Shown: positions 7,133 to 15,720, numbered from the stretch's first letter. The stretch: DNA of 45,734 bases from JAICYJ01 sp035473255 (GCA_035473255.1 DATIOK010000162.1:1-45734); one strand, 5' to 3'. Made by a program: numbers and translations. The notes: generated by a model from the letters alone, not told the origin.

Positions 7133-8062
7133 GTGGCGGAGAGCGGCACATCACCAGGCGACAGGCGCCCGATCGGCGTGATCGGTGCGGCGCTCGACCT
7201 CGGCTCGGGGCGCCGTGGTGTCGACATGGGGCCGTCGGCGATCCGCTACGCACAGCTGGGCGAGCGCATCGAGGAGATGGGCCTGCCCATCCACGACCAT
7301 GGCAACGTCCGCACCGGCATGGTGGAGGCGCTCGACCAGGGCGACCCGTCCGCGCGCTACTGGAGCGCCATCAAGCGCACCTGCGAGGAGCTCGCAGACC
7401 ACGTCGCGGCGACGGTCAACGACGGCGAGATGCCGCTCGTGCTGGGCGGCGACCACTCGATCGCGATCGGCACGCTGGGCGGGCTGGCGCGCGTCCACGG
7501 AGCGCCCGGCGGCGTGGTGTGGCTGGACGCGCACACCGACATCAACACGCCCACCACCTCCCCCAGCGGGAACGTGCACGGCATGCCGATGGCGGTGGCG
7601 CTGGGCCTGGCCGACGATCCCCGCTTCGAGGCGTCCGCCTGGCCGTTGCCGATGATCAAGCAGGAGCACACGGTGCTGGTGGGCATCCGCAGCGTCGACG
7701 GCGGGGAGCGCGCGCGGCTGCATGAGCTGGGTGTGCGGGTGTTCACGATGGAGGACATCGATCGGCACGGCATGCGCGACGTGATGGAGGAGGCGATCTC
7801 GATCGCATCCGGCGCCGCGTTCATGCACGTGTCGCTGGACATGGACGTGCTCGACCCGGACCAGGCGCCGGGCGTGGGCACGCCGGTGCGGGGAGGGATC
7901 ACCTATCGCGAGGCGCACCTGGCGATGGAGATGCTGTCCACCAGCGGCAAGGTGTCGTCGCTCGAGGTGGTCGAGGTCAACCCGGTGCTGGACGAGCACA
8001 ACGCCACGGCCACGCTGGCCGTGGAGCTGGTGCTGTCGGCGCTGGGAGCCCGCATCCTCTAA
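7133..8062 (+). CDS. rocF: Arginase-family ureohydrolase, probable arginase
   Basis: 309 residues, the normal arginase length. All binuclear manganese motifs are present: GGDHSIAIG, WLDAHTDINTPTTSPSGNVHGMP and SLDMDVLDPDQAPGVGTP. SLEVVEVNP near the C-terminus is the ureohydrolase signature. The N-terminal GAALDLGSGRRGVDMGPSAIR and the SGNVHGMP loop match arginase rather than agmatinase or formimidoylglutamase. Reaction: L-arginine to L-ornithine and urea in the cytoplasm. GTG 7133 is preferred because the -10 box overlaps the earlier GTG at 7121, which would add four residues. The gene stands alone between divergent and convergent neighbours. Confidence 0.9.
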   Translation: MAESGTSPGDRRPIGVIGAALDLGSGRRGVDMGPSAIRYAQLGERIEEMGLPIHDHGNVRTGMVEALDQGDPSARYWSAIKRTCEELADHVAATVNDGEMPLVLGGDHSIAIGTLGGLARVHGAPGGVVWLDAHTDINTPTTSPSGNVHGMPMAVALGLADDPRFEASAWPLPMIKQEHTVLVGIRSVDGGERARLHELGVRVFTMEDIDRHGMRDVMEEAISIASGAAFMHVSLDMDVLDPDQAPGVGTPVRGGITYREAHLAMEMLSTSGKVSSLEVVEVNPVLDEHNATATLAVELVLSALGARIL

Positions 8063-8077
8063 CCGCAGCCGTGCGGA

Positions 8078-9325
8078 CTAGCGCTCGCCCTCGCTGGGCT
8101 CGTAGTAGACGGTGCCCAGCAGCTCGTCCGGCAGGTACTGCTGCTCCACCCAGCCGCCCGGGTAGTCGTGCGGGTAGCGGTAGCCCTGGCCGTGGCCGAG
8201 CTTGGCCGCTCCTGCGTAGCTGGCGTCGCGCAGCGGCTTGGGCGGTCGCAGGTTGCCGCGCTCGCGAACGTCCTGGCCGGCCCGCTGGATGGCCGTGTAG
8301 CTGGCGTTCGACTTGGGCGCGCGGGCCAGGTACGCGACCGCCTGCGAGAGGTTGATGCGGCACTCCGGCAGCCCCACGAACTCGACCGCGCGGGCGCACG
8401 CCACCGCCACCTGCAGCGCCTGGGGGTCGGCGTTGCCGACGTCCTCCGACGCGAACACGATCATCCGCCGGGCGATGAACTTGGGGTCCTCGCCGCCGGC
8501 GATCATCACAGCCAGGTAGTAGATAGCGGCGTCCGCGTCCGAACCGCGCATGCTCTTGATGAAAGCCGACGTGACGTCGTAGTGGTGGTCGCCGCCCTTG
8601 TCGTACAGAAGCGGCCGCTTGCGGGCTGCGTCGTGCACGTTATCGGAGCTGACCGGCTCGCCGCCGGCGGCCGCCACGGCGGCCTCCAGGATGTTGAGCG
8701 CGTTGCGGGCGTCACCGCCGGCTGCGGCCACGATCTCGTCGCGGATCTCGTCGGGCAGCGTGGTCGCCAGCTCCGCCTCGCCGCGGCGGACGACGCCGGC
8801 CAGGTCATCGCGGTCGAGCGGCTGCAGCTCGAACAGCTGGCACCGCGACAGCAGCGCCGAGTTGACCTCGAAGTAGGGGTTCTCGGTGGTGGCGCCGATC
8901 AGGGTCACCAGCCCGGACTCGACCCCGGGCAGCAGCGCGTCCTGCTGGGCCTTGTTGAAACGGTGGATCTCGTCCAGGAACAGGATCGTCTTCTGCCCGG
9001 TCTGGCCCAGCCGCTGCTCCGACTCCGACAGCACGCGCCGCACGTCGGCGATCCCGACCTGCACCGCCGACAGCTCCTCGAAGTGGGCGCGCGTGGTGTG
9101 GGCCACGATCCGGGCCAGCGTCGTCTTGCCGGTGCCGGGCGGCCCGTAGAAGATCATCGAACCCACCCGGTCCTCCGCGATCGCGCGCTGCAGAGCACTG
9201 CCCTCGCCGATCACGTCGCGCTGGCCGGCGAACTCGTCGAGCGCCTGTGGCCGCACCCGCTGCGGCAGCGGCGCCTGCGCGCCCAGACGGCCTCCGGCCG
9301 CGTCCGCGAACAGGTCATTTGCCAT
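8078..9325 (-). CDS. rarA: Replication-associated recombination protein A (RarA/MgsA), AAA+ ATPase
   Basis: 415 residues. Walker A GPPGTGKTT at 61-69, Walker B LFLDEIHRF, sensor-1 region LIGATTENPYFEVNSALLSRC and arginine finger region follow in order. The C-terminal half (KGGDHHYDVTSAFIKSMRGSD, EDVGNADPQAL, GYRYPHDYPGGW) is the RarA/WRNIP1 tetramerisation domain. The family acts at stalled replication forks and interacts with SSB. ATG 9325 is chosen over upstream codons because TAGCCT lies five bases before it and the frame upstream runs into the divergent gene. It converges with arginase, stops 15 bases apart. Confidence 0.93.
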   Translation of the reverse strand: MANDLFADAAGGRLGAQAPLPQRVRPQALDEFAGQRDVIGEGSALQRAIAEDRVGSMIFYGPPGTGKTTLARIVAHTTRAHFEELSAVQVGIADVRRVLSESEQRLGQTGQKTILFLDEIHRFNKAQQDALLPGVESGLVTLIGATTENPYFEVNSALLSRCQLFELQPLDRDDLAGVVRRGEAELATTLPDEIRDEIVAAAGGDARNALNILEAAVAAAGGEPVSSDNVHDAARKRPLLYDKGGDHHYDVTSAFIKSMRGSDADAAIYYLAVMIAGGEDPKFIARRMIVFASEDVGNADPQALQVAVACARAVEFVGLPECRINLSQAVAYLARAPKSNASYTAIQRAGQDVRERGNLRPPKPLRDASYAGAAKLGHGQGYRYPHDYPGGWVEQQYLPDELLGTVYYEPSEGER

Positions 9326-9330
9326 GCTGC

Positions 9331-9340
9331 AGGCTACACT
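9331..9340. promoter_or_regulatory. Overlapping divergent -10 boxes of rarA and the DUF1385 gene
   Basis: Minus-strand TAGCCT (9336-9331) is five bases before ATG 9325, and plus-strand TACACT (9335-9340) is six bases before GTG 9347. The two boxes share two base pairs and the start codons are 21 bases apart, so both mRNAs would be leaderless and the two promoters should exclude each other. No -35 consensus is seen. Confidence 0.55.
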
Positions 9341-9346
9341 GAGTGG

Positions 9347-10156
9347 GTGGGCACGACAGCCAGAGAAACGGTGCGACTGGGCGGCATGGCCCTGCGGAAC
9401 GGCATCTTCGTGCACAGCCTCGACCACTGGGCGGCGGCGATACGAACACCGGACGGCGAGCTGCGCCTGGCTTCGGGCCGCAAGCCGGAGCTGCCTGCGG
9501 GACTGCTGGCCGTGCCCGGCTTCCGCGGCGTGCTGCGCATGGCCGAGATGGGATACCTGCTGCCGATCATGCGGCGCAGGCTGCCCGAGGCGCGGCTGCC
9601 GGTCGAGGGTGCCGGCAGCGCCGCTGCATTGGGCGCCACCGTCGTCGTCTCCCGCGCGATCCGCGGCAGCCGGCTGTCGCCGCTGACGGCCGAGCTGCTG
9701 GGCGCATCACTGGCGCTGGTGCCGGCCATGGCCTCGCTGCGGGGCTCGCAGGTGGCCGGATATCACGGCGCGGAGCACAAGGCCATCGGAGGCTACGAGA
9801 ACGGCCAGGCCGCCGAGCAGGCCACGAAGGAACACGACCGGTGCGGGTCGCACATGGTGGGGCCGATGCTGGCCGCCACCGTAGTCGGAAACGTGCTCGT
9901 GAACCGGTTGCCGGCGTCGCGGCGCGGGCCGGCCCGGCTGGTCGTCGGGGTGGCTGCGATCGGTGCCGCCACCGAGGTGTTCGGCTGGATGACCCGCCAC
10001 CACGACAACCCGGTCTCGCGCGCCCTGCGGTGGCCCGGATACGAGCTGCAGCGGGTCGCGGCCACGCGCGAGCCGACCGAACAGGAGCTCGAGGTGGCGC
10101 AGGCCGCGCTGCACGAGCTGCTGCGGCTGGAGGGCGCCGAGCCGCAAACCGTCTAG
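9347..10156 (+). CDS. DUF1385 family membrane protein (YqhQ-like)
   Basis: 269 residues from GTG 9347, the start placed by the -10 box six bases upstream. The conserved core of the DUF1385 family is present: LGGMALRNGIFVHS near the N-terminus, VAGYHGAEHKAIGGYENG in the middle and DRCGSHMVGPML after it. Three to four hydrophobic segments flank these (GAGSAAALGATVVVS, TAELLGASLALVPAM, MLAATVVGNVLV, VVGVAAIGAATEVF). His and Glu in the YHGAEH motif suggest a metal-binding or enzymatic role but no reaction is established for the family. The last helix and a charged tail end just before the FtsH-like gene, which has its own promoter. Confidence 0.85.
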   Translation: MGTTARETVRLGGMALRNGIFVHSLDHWAAAIRTPDGELRLASGRKPELPAGLLAVPGFRGVLRMAEMGYLLPIMRRRLPEARLPVEGAGSAAALGATVVVSRAIRGSRLSPLTAELLGASLALVPAMASLRGSQVAGYHGAEHKAIGGYENGQAAEQATKEHDRCGSHMVGPMLAATVVGNVLVNRLPASRRGPARLVVGVAAIGAATEVFGWMTRHHDNPVSRALRWPGYELQRVAATREPTEQELEVAQAALHELLRLEGAEPQTV

Positions 10157-10166
10157 CCGCCGGATT

Positions 10167-10194
10167 TTGCAGACCGTGCAATACGCGGTAATCT
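10167..10194 (+). promoter_or_regulatory. Promoter of the FtsH-like gene
   Basis: TTGCAG (10167-10172), a 16-base spacer and TAATCT (10189-10194) form a good sigma-70-type promoter. The start ATG 10205 is ten bases after the -10 box with no ribosome binding site, so transcription should begin within a few bases of the start codon. Confidence 0.65.
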
Positions 10195-10204
10195 GGACGG
10201 ACAT

Positions 10205-11784
<1,580 letters not shown>

Positions 11785-11788
<4 letters not shown>

Positions 11789-11818
11789 ATGGTTGATTCC
11801 ACGGAATCAACCATCTAG
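11785..11818. repeat. Perfect 34-bp palindrome supplying two convergent stop codons
   Basis: CTAGATGGTTGATTCC (11785-11800) and its exact complement (11803-11818) are separated by AC. The TAG at 11786-11788 ends the FtsH-like gene, and the mirror-image TAG (11817-11815) ends the convergent gene. It could act as a bidirectional terminator, though no T-tract follows. Nineteen bases (11786-11804) match the left end of the repeat at 4387 with one difference, so it may be that repeat with its interior missing. Confidence 0.75.
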
Positions 11819-12195
11819 CCCGCGGGTGTGTCGTCGGGCGCCGCACCGTCGGCTGCTGCCGGCGGCGTGTCCGCGACCTCCTCGGCCTCGCTCTCGACGG
11901 TCTCGCCCGACGCGTCGGCGGCACCCTCGGCCCGCACGTCGGCGATCTCTTGCTCCTTTTCCGAGATCCTGTCGCGAAGCTCGTGCACCTTGGTCGTCTG
12001 GTCGGCAAGCGTGGTGGGCGTCTCACCCAGCGCGATCATGGCGGCGCCGAGGTCGGCCAGCGCCTCCTTCTCCTCGCCTTTGAGGCTGCGCAGCTGCATC
12101 TGCAGCTGGCCCGTCTTGGCCGTGTCGGTGGTCTTCTCGACGACGGTGGTTGCCACGTCCGTCGCCTGCTGCTTGATCTTGTCCAGAAAGCCCAT
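11815..12195 (-). CDS. Small helical/coiled-coil protein with acidic tail, function unknown
   Basis: 126 residues. Residues 1-30 (MGFLDKIKQQATDVATTVVEKTTD) are an amphipathic helix of the type seen in stress- or phasin-like proteins. Residues 30-88 have heptad-like charged helices (QLRSLKGEEKEALADLGAAM, LRDRISEKEQEIADV). The last 38 residues are acidic and Ala/Pro-rich, probably disordered. No Cys and no transmembrane segment. I do not recognise a named family. GGAGGAAG is the ribosome binding site just upstream of ATG 12195, so unlike its neighbours this mRNA has a leader. It is divergent from the epimerase gene with 55 bases between starts. Confidence 0.75.
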   Translation of the reverse strand: MGFLDKIKQQATDVATTVVEKTTDTAKTGQLQMQLRSLKGEEKEALADLGAAMIALGETPTTLADQTTKVHELRDRISEKEQEIADVRAEGAADASGETVESEAEEVADTPPAAADGAAPDDTPAG

Positions 12196-12235
12196 GCTTC
12201 CTCCGTTTGCCGCTCGTTTGGCGTATATGACCCAC

Positions 12236-12241
12236 TAGGAT
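12236..12241 (+). promoter_or_regulatory. -10 box for the epimerase operon
   Basis: TAGGAT ends nine bases before GTG 12251, and no ribosome binding site is present, which fits leaderless transcription of the three-gene plus-strand operon. Confidence 0.45.
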
Positions 12242-12250
12242 CCGTGCGCA

Positions 12251-12676
12251 GTGCGCGCACAGACGATCCATCATATCGGGCATGCTGTCGACGACCTCGA
12301 CGCCGCCATCGCCGACTACCAGCAGCTGCTGGGAGGCGTGCTCGAGCACCGCGAGACGGTGCCGGATCAGGGAGTGGAGGCGGCAACGATGCTGCTGGGC
12401 GACGGCCGCGTCGAGCTACTGCGGCCGTTGGGTGACGACACCCCGGTCGGCAAGTTCCTGCAGAACCGCGGCCCCGGCATGCACCACATGGCTCTGCGGG
12501 TCGACGATATCGAGCAGGCCCTGGCCGATGCCGCCGCCGCCGGCGCCGAGCTGATCGACCAACAGCCGCGCGTGGGCCTGTTCGGGCTGCGCGTGGCGTT
12601 CATCCATCCGCACAGCGTGCACGGCGTGCTGGTGGAACTCGTGCAACCAGCGAACGAAGGGAACGGGCATGGCTGA
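12251..12676 (+). CDS. mce: Methylmalonyl-CoA epimerase (VOC fold)
   Basis: 141 residues, the usual length. Two VOC beta-alpha-beta-beta-beta repeats are visible: IHHIGHAVDDLDAAIADYQQLLGG and GMHHMALRVDDIEQALADAAA. Metal-ligand positions are His in the first repeat, His in GMHHMA and Glu in VELVQP at the end. GKFLQNRGPG, LIDQQPR and VAFIHPHSVHGVLVEL are specific to methylmalonyl-CoA epimerase. It interconverts (R)- and (S)-methylmalonyl-CoA in the propionate and odd-chain/branched amino-acid route between propionyl-CoA carboxylase and the B12 mutase. No mutase gene is in the window. The 3' end overlaps the next ORF by eight bases. Confidence 0.9.
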   Translation: MRAQTIHHIGHAVDDLDAAIADYQQLLGGVLEHRETVPDQGVEAATMLLGDGRVELLRPLGDDTPVGKFLQNRGPGMHHMALRVDDIEQALADAAAAGAELIDQQPRVGLFGLRVAFIHPHSVHGVLVELVQPANEGNGHG

Positions 12677-12878
12677 ATCGCGGGTCGAGATCGGGTTCGA
12701 CGGCGGCCTCATCATCAGCGCGAAGGTGGCCGACGAGGAGTGGGCCAAGGTCGAGTCGGGGCTGGCCGCGGGCAGCGGCATGGTCAGCTTCAACGCCGAG
12801 GACACCGACCACCACGTCGACATCTCGAAGATCTGTTACGTGCGCCGCGAGGCACGTGTGGGCCGGGTCGGGTTCTGA
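12669..12878 (+). CDS. Conserved-looking 69-residue protein, function unknown
   Basis: Starts at ATG 12669 inside the end of mce, behind a good ribosome binding site (GAAGGGAA), so it is translationally coupled. The sequence is mostly beta-like (VEIGFDGGLIISAKVADEEWAKV, GMVSFNAEDTDHHVDISKICYVRRE) with a basic end; it has one Cys and no signal or membrane segment. It may be a small beta-barrel but I recognise no family. Compact spacing to mce (overlap) and to the YchF-like gene (14 bases) and coding-like codon use make it a likely real gene. Confidence 0.72.
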   Translation: MAESRVEIGFDGGLIISAKVADEEWAKVESGLAAGSGMVSFNAEDTDHHVDISKICYVRREARVGRVGF

Positions 12879-12892
12879 CCGGAGCGCTGTAG

Positions 12893-13936
12893 ATGGCGGG
12901 TCTGGGGCTGCTCGGTCTGCGGTGGTCGGGCGTGACGACGACCCTGCGTTGCCTGTGCGGGACGTCGGTCGCGGCCGATGCCGGGCAGGGCATCGCCGAC
13001 GTGCACGACTCGCGCCTGGGTGAGCTGGGGCGCGTGTCCAAGTCGAAGCGGATGGTGCCGGCAACGCTGGAGGTGAGCGACCTGACGCGGCTGGTGCGGG
13101 GCGCCCGGCGTGGTGAGGAGCTGGGCGGCGAGCTGCTCGCGCACATGCGCACGACCGATGCGGTGGTGCTGGTGGTGCGCTGCTTCCACGACGACCAGGT
13201 GGCGCACCCGTCGGGGACGGTGAACCCGCTGGACGATGCCGAGACGATCGAGCTGGAGCTGGTGTTCGCCGACCAGGCGGCGGTGGCGCGGCGGCTGGAG
13301 CGGGTGGCGAAGACGGCCAAGTCGGGCGACCGGGCGATCGTGGCCGAGCAGGAGCTGCTCGTGGAGCTGGCGGCCGGGTTGGAGCAGGGGCGCCCCGCGC
13401 GCTCGCTGGGTTTGGATCTGCCGGACGCGCTCGACCTGCTGACGGCGAAGCCGGCGCTCACGATCGCGAACGTTGATCAGAGCGGCAACGAGCAGCAGGT
13501 GGAGGAGCTGCGGGCGTTCGGAGCGGAGCGCGGGATCGGCACGATCGCGCTGGACGCCAAGCTCGAGGCCGAGATCGCGGAGCTGGACGAGGGCGACCGG
13601 CGGGCGTTCCTGGACGACCTCGGGATCGAGCGGCCGGCGCTCGAGGAGGTGAGCCTGGCCGCCTACGCGGCCCTCGATCTGATTCCGTTCTTCACGTCGG
13701 GCGAGAAGGAGTCGCGGGCCTGGACGATCCGCCGCGGCCAGAACGCCCAGGAAGCGGCCGGCAAGATCCACACCGACCTCGCCCGCGGGTTCATCCGGGC
13801 CGAGGTGATCGAGTGGGACAAGCTGGTGGAGGCGGGTGGCGAGACCGAGGCCAAGCGCCGCGGCTGGGTGCGCGTGGAGGGACGCGACTACGTCGTCAAG
13901 GACGGGGACGTCCTGAACGTGCGCTTCAACGTCTGA
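12893..13936 (+). CDS. YchF-like protein with degenerate G domain and intact TGS domain
   Basis: 347 residues, close to the 360 of YchF/EngD. The C-terminal third (LIPFFTSGEKESRAWTIRR, AAGKIHTDLARGFIRAEVI, EGRDYVVKDGDVLNVRFNV) is a clear TGS-containing YchF ending, and LAHMRTTDAVVLVVRCF and DAETIELELVFADQ match its G domain. But the P-loop, GLPNVGKST in YchF, reads GLRWSGVTT, so the essential Lys is gone. G3 DIAGLVKGA is DLTRLVRGA, and NVDE is NVDQ. It therefore probably cannot hydrolyse nucleotide. YchF binds ribosomes; I infer a regulatory or ribosome-binding paralogue. The ribosome binding site GGAG precedes ATG 12893. Confidence 0.85.
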   Translation: MAGLGLLGLRWSGVTTTLRCLCGTSVAADAGQGIADVHDSRLGELGRVSKSKRMVPATLEVSDLTRLVRGARRGEELGGELLAHMRTTDAVVLVVRCFHDDQVAHPSGTVNPLDDAETIELELVFADQAAVARRLERVAKTAKSGDRAIVAEQELLVELAAGLEQGRPARSLGLDLPDALDLLTAKPALTIANVDQSGNEQQVEELRAFGAERGIGTIALDAKLEAEIAELDEGDRRAFLDDLGIERPALEEVSLAAYAALDLIPFFTSGEKESRAWTIRRGQNAQEAAGKIHTDLARGFIRAEVIEWDKLVEAGGETEAKRRGWVRVEGRDYVVKDGDVLNVRFNV

Positions 13937-14223
13937 GCCTCGCGGCCGCGCCTGTCACGGCAACGCAACGATCCGCCACCCGCCCGATCGGACGCGCTTC
14001 GCGCCGGATCTGCAACGACATGCAACGACTCCGCGGCGGACCGCCAACGGCCGTCGAGTGGTAGTCAAACCCCGATCCGGGGCGCGACCCAGCGTTCAAG
14101 CCAAACCGGTGATACGCGCGGGTCATGACATGCCGCGGCGATGTCACGAAGGCTTCTCGAGGGCCGGGTCGGGCTCTGAGCCCGACCCGTGTCACGACGC
14201 GCGACGCGGGTGTCACGAAGGCG
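13937..14223. repeat. Intergenic region with hairpin and short direct repeats
   Basis: 287 bases between convergent genes. TGTCACGAAGGC occurs at 14142-14153 and 14211-14222, with a related TGTCACGAC at 14190-14198. Between them GGGTCGGGCT/AGCCCGACCC (14166-14175 and 14179-14188) is a perfect 10-bp stem with a 3-base loop, which could terminate transcription from either side. GCAACGA recurs at 13964, 14012 and 14022. A 96-codon open frame spans most of this on the minus strand but has no start signal or recognisable content. Confidence 0.5.
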
Positions 14224-14505
14224 TCAGCTGAGCGGGGCGGACTCGCCCGGCCCGTGCAGCGTGCCGGCCTGCGCCTGCTGGGCGATCACCTTCGAGTCGC
14301 GCAGGAAGGTGCCGTCCTCGAACTCGACCAGCGGCAGCTTCTGCACGCCGGTCAGCTGCTTGACGTCGCTTCGCAGAAAGCGCAACGGCGAGTGTTTGAC
14401 CAGCTCGTACTCGATGCCGGCCTCGTCCAGCGCGTGCTGGGCGGCCCAGCAGGGATGCGGGCCCTTCACGAACATGGCCGAACACCGATGCAGCTTGATC
14501 GCCAT
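14224..14505 (-). CDS. Glutaredoxin/GST N-terminal domain-like small protein
   Basis: 93 residues with a thioredoxin-fold pattern: beta-strand KLHRCS, helix HPCWAAQHALDEAGIEYE, then TGVQKLPLVEFEDGTFLRDSKVI, where the cis-proline (KLPLVEF) and SKVI glutathione-site motif are those of glutaredoxin and GST N-terminal domains. Cys occurs in RCSAMF and HPCWAA rather than as a tight CPYC. A role in thiol redox chemistry is inferred; no reaction can be stated. TAGCAT (14517-14512) is six bases before ATG 14505 and no ribosome binding site is seen, so it is probably a leaderless single-gene unit. Confidence 0.75.
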   Translation of the reverse strand: MAIKLHRCSAMFVKGPHPCWAAQHALDEAGIEYELVKHSPLRFLRSDVKQLTGVQKLPLVEFEDGTFLRDSKVIAQQAQAGTLHGPGESAPLS

Positions 14506-14511
14506 GCCACG

Positions 14512-14517
14512 ATGCTA
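14512..14517 (-). promoter_or_regulatory. -10 box for the glutaredoxin-like gene
   Basis: TAGCAT on the minus strand ends six bases before ATG 14505. It lies just past the stop of the upstream membrane-protein gene, so the two genes can be transcribed separately. Confidence 0.45.
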
Positions 14518-14519
14518 GC

Positions 14520-14918
14520 TCAACTGCGCCACCGAAGGATGGCGACGGCAACCACGTAGGTGACCCCGGCGATCGCGCCGAGCTGGCTGTACGGAGACCC
14601 GTCGTGGCCGTGGCCGATCTCCCACAGCCACGTGCCGATCACCACGCAGATCAGCACCAGGCCGGTGCCGGCCGTGGCACGCAGGTCGATTGCCTCCCAG
14701 CGCTCGTCGCGGCCGGGCCCGCCCAGCCCGCTCAGCGTCTCGCTGCGGCCGCCGAGCAGGAACACCGCGCCCAGCGCGGTCATCAGACCCAGCCCGAACA
14801 CCCCGAATGCCGGGTCTCCGCCGGCCCATGCGGCGACCAGTATTGCCACGCCCAGCGCCACCGAGAATGTCGGCATCCACCAGCGGCTGCGAAACACCCT
14901 ATGCATCGTCGTCTCCAT
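14520..14918 (-). CDS. Four-helix membrane protein paired with XRE regulator
   Basis: 132 residues with four hydrophobic helices: about 15-32, 38-56, 83-101 and 108-127. A hydrophilic loop (RSETLSGLGGPGRDERWEAIDLRA) joins the middle helices. The WEAIDLRATAGTGLVL stretch and four-helix layout resemble small membrane proteins such as DUF2178 that are often encoded next to YozG-type XRE repressors; family name is tentative. ATG 14918 overlaps the 3' end of the XRE gene by 20 bases (ATG 14906 is an alternative), so it is cotranscribed and coupled. Function unknown; probably under the XRE operator at 15101. Confidence 0.78.
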   Translation of the reverse strand: METTMHRVFRSRWWMPTFSVALGVAILVAAWAGGDPAFGVFGLGLMTALGAVFLLGGRSETLSGLGGPGRDERWEAIDLRATAGTGLVLICVVIGTWLWEIGHGHDGSPYSQLGAIAGVTYVVAVAILRWRS

Positions 14919-15099
14919 GAAAGATCTCCTCCACCGCGCGATCGAAGAACCGTGCCAGCGCCATAGCCAGGGGCAGCGACGGCGTGTAGCGCCCGGTCTC
15001 GATCGAGTTGATCGTCTGCCGCGAGACGCTCATCGCCTCGGCCAGCTGTCCCTGTGACAGCTCCGCCGTGTCCCGCAGCATCCGGATGTCGTTGCGCAT
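14899..15099 (-). CDS. XRE-family DNA-binding regulator (YozG/Cro-like)
   Basis: 66 residues, only a helix-turn-helix domain: RMLRDTAELSQGQLAEAMSVSRQTINSIETGRYTPSLPLAMALARFF, with the recognition helix at SRQTINSIE and a short acidic end. This matches the YozG-like class of about 65-75 residues that repress their own operon with a neighbouring membrane protein. ATG 15099 is chosen: it follows TTGACA-N17-TAGCTT by seven bases with no leader and is inside the expected start context. A 49-bp near-perfect palindrome covers that promoter, so autoregulation is likely. Confidence 0.9.
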   Translation of the reverse strand: MRNDIRMLRDTAELSQGQLAEAMSVSRQTINSIETGRYTPSLPLAMALARFFDRAVEEIFHGDDDA

Positions 15100-15100
15100 C

Positions 15101-15149
15101 GATGTAAAGCTAGCTTGACAGCGCTGTGATGTCAAGCCAGCTTTACATC
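15101..15149. promoter_or_regulatory. Palindromic operator-promoter of the XRE operon
   Basis: GATGTAAAGCTAGCTTGACA (15101-15120) and TGTCAAGCCAGCTTTACATC (15130-15149) are inverted repeats matching at 19 of 20 positions, with a 9-base centre. The minus-strand promoter lies inside: TTGACA (15135-15130), 17 bases, TAGCTT (15112-15107), then ATG 15099. On the plus strand TTGACA (15115-15120) is also present, but the single mismatch makes the mirror -10 CAGCTT. Likely binding site of the XRE protein as a dimer or tetramer. Confidence 0.8.
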
Positions 15150-15173
15150 GCCACGGTGCGCGGCAAACGACTG

Positions 15174-15710
15174 TTAGCCCTGCCGCAGCAGCGGATGTGT
15201 GAGTCCGTACTGCTCGCAGATCCGCTGTACGCTGCCCATGTCGAACTCGATGCCGAACTTGGGGGAGAGATCCGACATGTCGGTTTCGCCTCGCTCCAGA
15301 CGCTCGGACAGCTCGCGGAAGAAGTGCTCGAATCCGGCCGGCGAGATGATCTCCAGAATCCGGCAGGGCGTGTCGCCCGCGTTCCAGAACGTGTGCCACT
15401 GGTCGCGGGGCTTGAACGCGAGATCGCCTACCTCCGCGTAGATCACGTCGTCGCCCAGCAGGGCGCCCATCCGGCCCTCCAGCACGTAGCTCCACTCGTC
15501 GACGCCGTCGTGCCGGTGCAGCGGGGCGCACAGCGAGCGGGGCGGGATCGGGTGCTCGACCAGCGAGAAGCCGCCACCCGACTCCTCGCCCCAGATCATG
15601 AAGCGGGCACCGCAGCCGCCCAGCTCGGCGTAGAAGCCGTCGCCCGGGCCCACCTTGCGGGGGCCCTGGGATGCGTCGAAGCGGCGGATCGTGTCGGTCG
15701 TCTGGCTCAT
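15174..15710 (-). CDS. Cupin-domain protein
   Basis: 178 residues. The cupin core is plain: APLHRHDGVDEWSYVLEGRMGALLGDDVIYAEVGDLAFKPRDQWHTFWN, with metal ligands His-His-Glu in HRHDGVDEW and His in QWHTFWN; PRILEIISPAGFEHFF closes the barrel. A C-terminal extension (residues 140-178, ETDMSDLSPKFGIEF) is typical of single-cupin proteins around quercetin-dioxygenase-like and sugar-metabolism genes. No substrate can be named. ATG 15710 has AAAGGAT eight bases upstream. Start divergent from the TetR gene with an inverted repeat between them, which suggests TetR control. Confidence 0.82.
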   Translation of the reverse strand: MSQTTDTIRRFDASQGPRKVGPGDGFYAELGGCGARFMIWGEESGGGFSLVEHPIPPRSLCAPLHRHDGVDEWSYVLEGRMGALLGDDVIYAEVGDLAFKPRDQWHTFWNAGDTPCRILEIISPAGFEHFFRELSERLERGETDMSDLSPKFGIEFDMGSVQRICEQYGLTHPLLRQG

Positions 15711-15720
15711 GGTGTATCCT

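Noticed and set aside
8168..9346. In-frame upstream extension of the DUF1385 gene
   Set aside because: The stretch is antisense to rarA and reads as shadow sequence. A -10 box at 9335-9340 places the true start at GTG 9347.
13926..14216. 96-codon minus-strand ORF between ychF-like and glutaredoxin-like genes
   Set aside because: It covers a repeat-bearing gap and has no start signal and no family match I can see.
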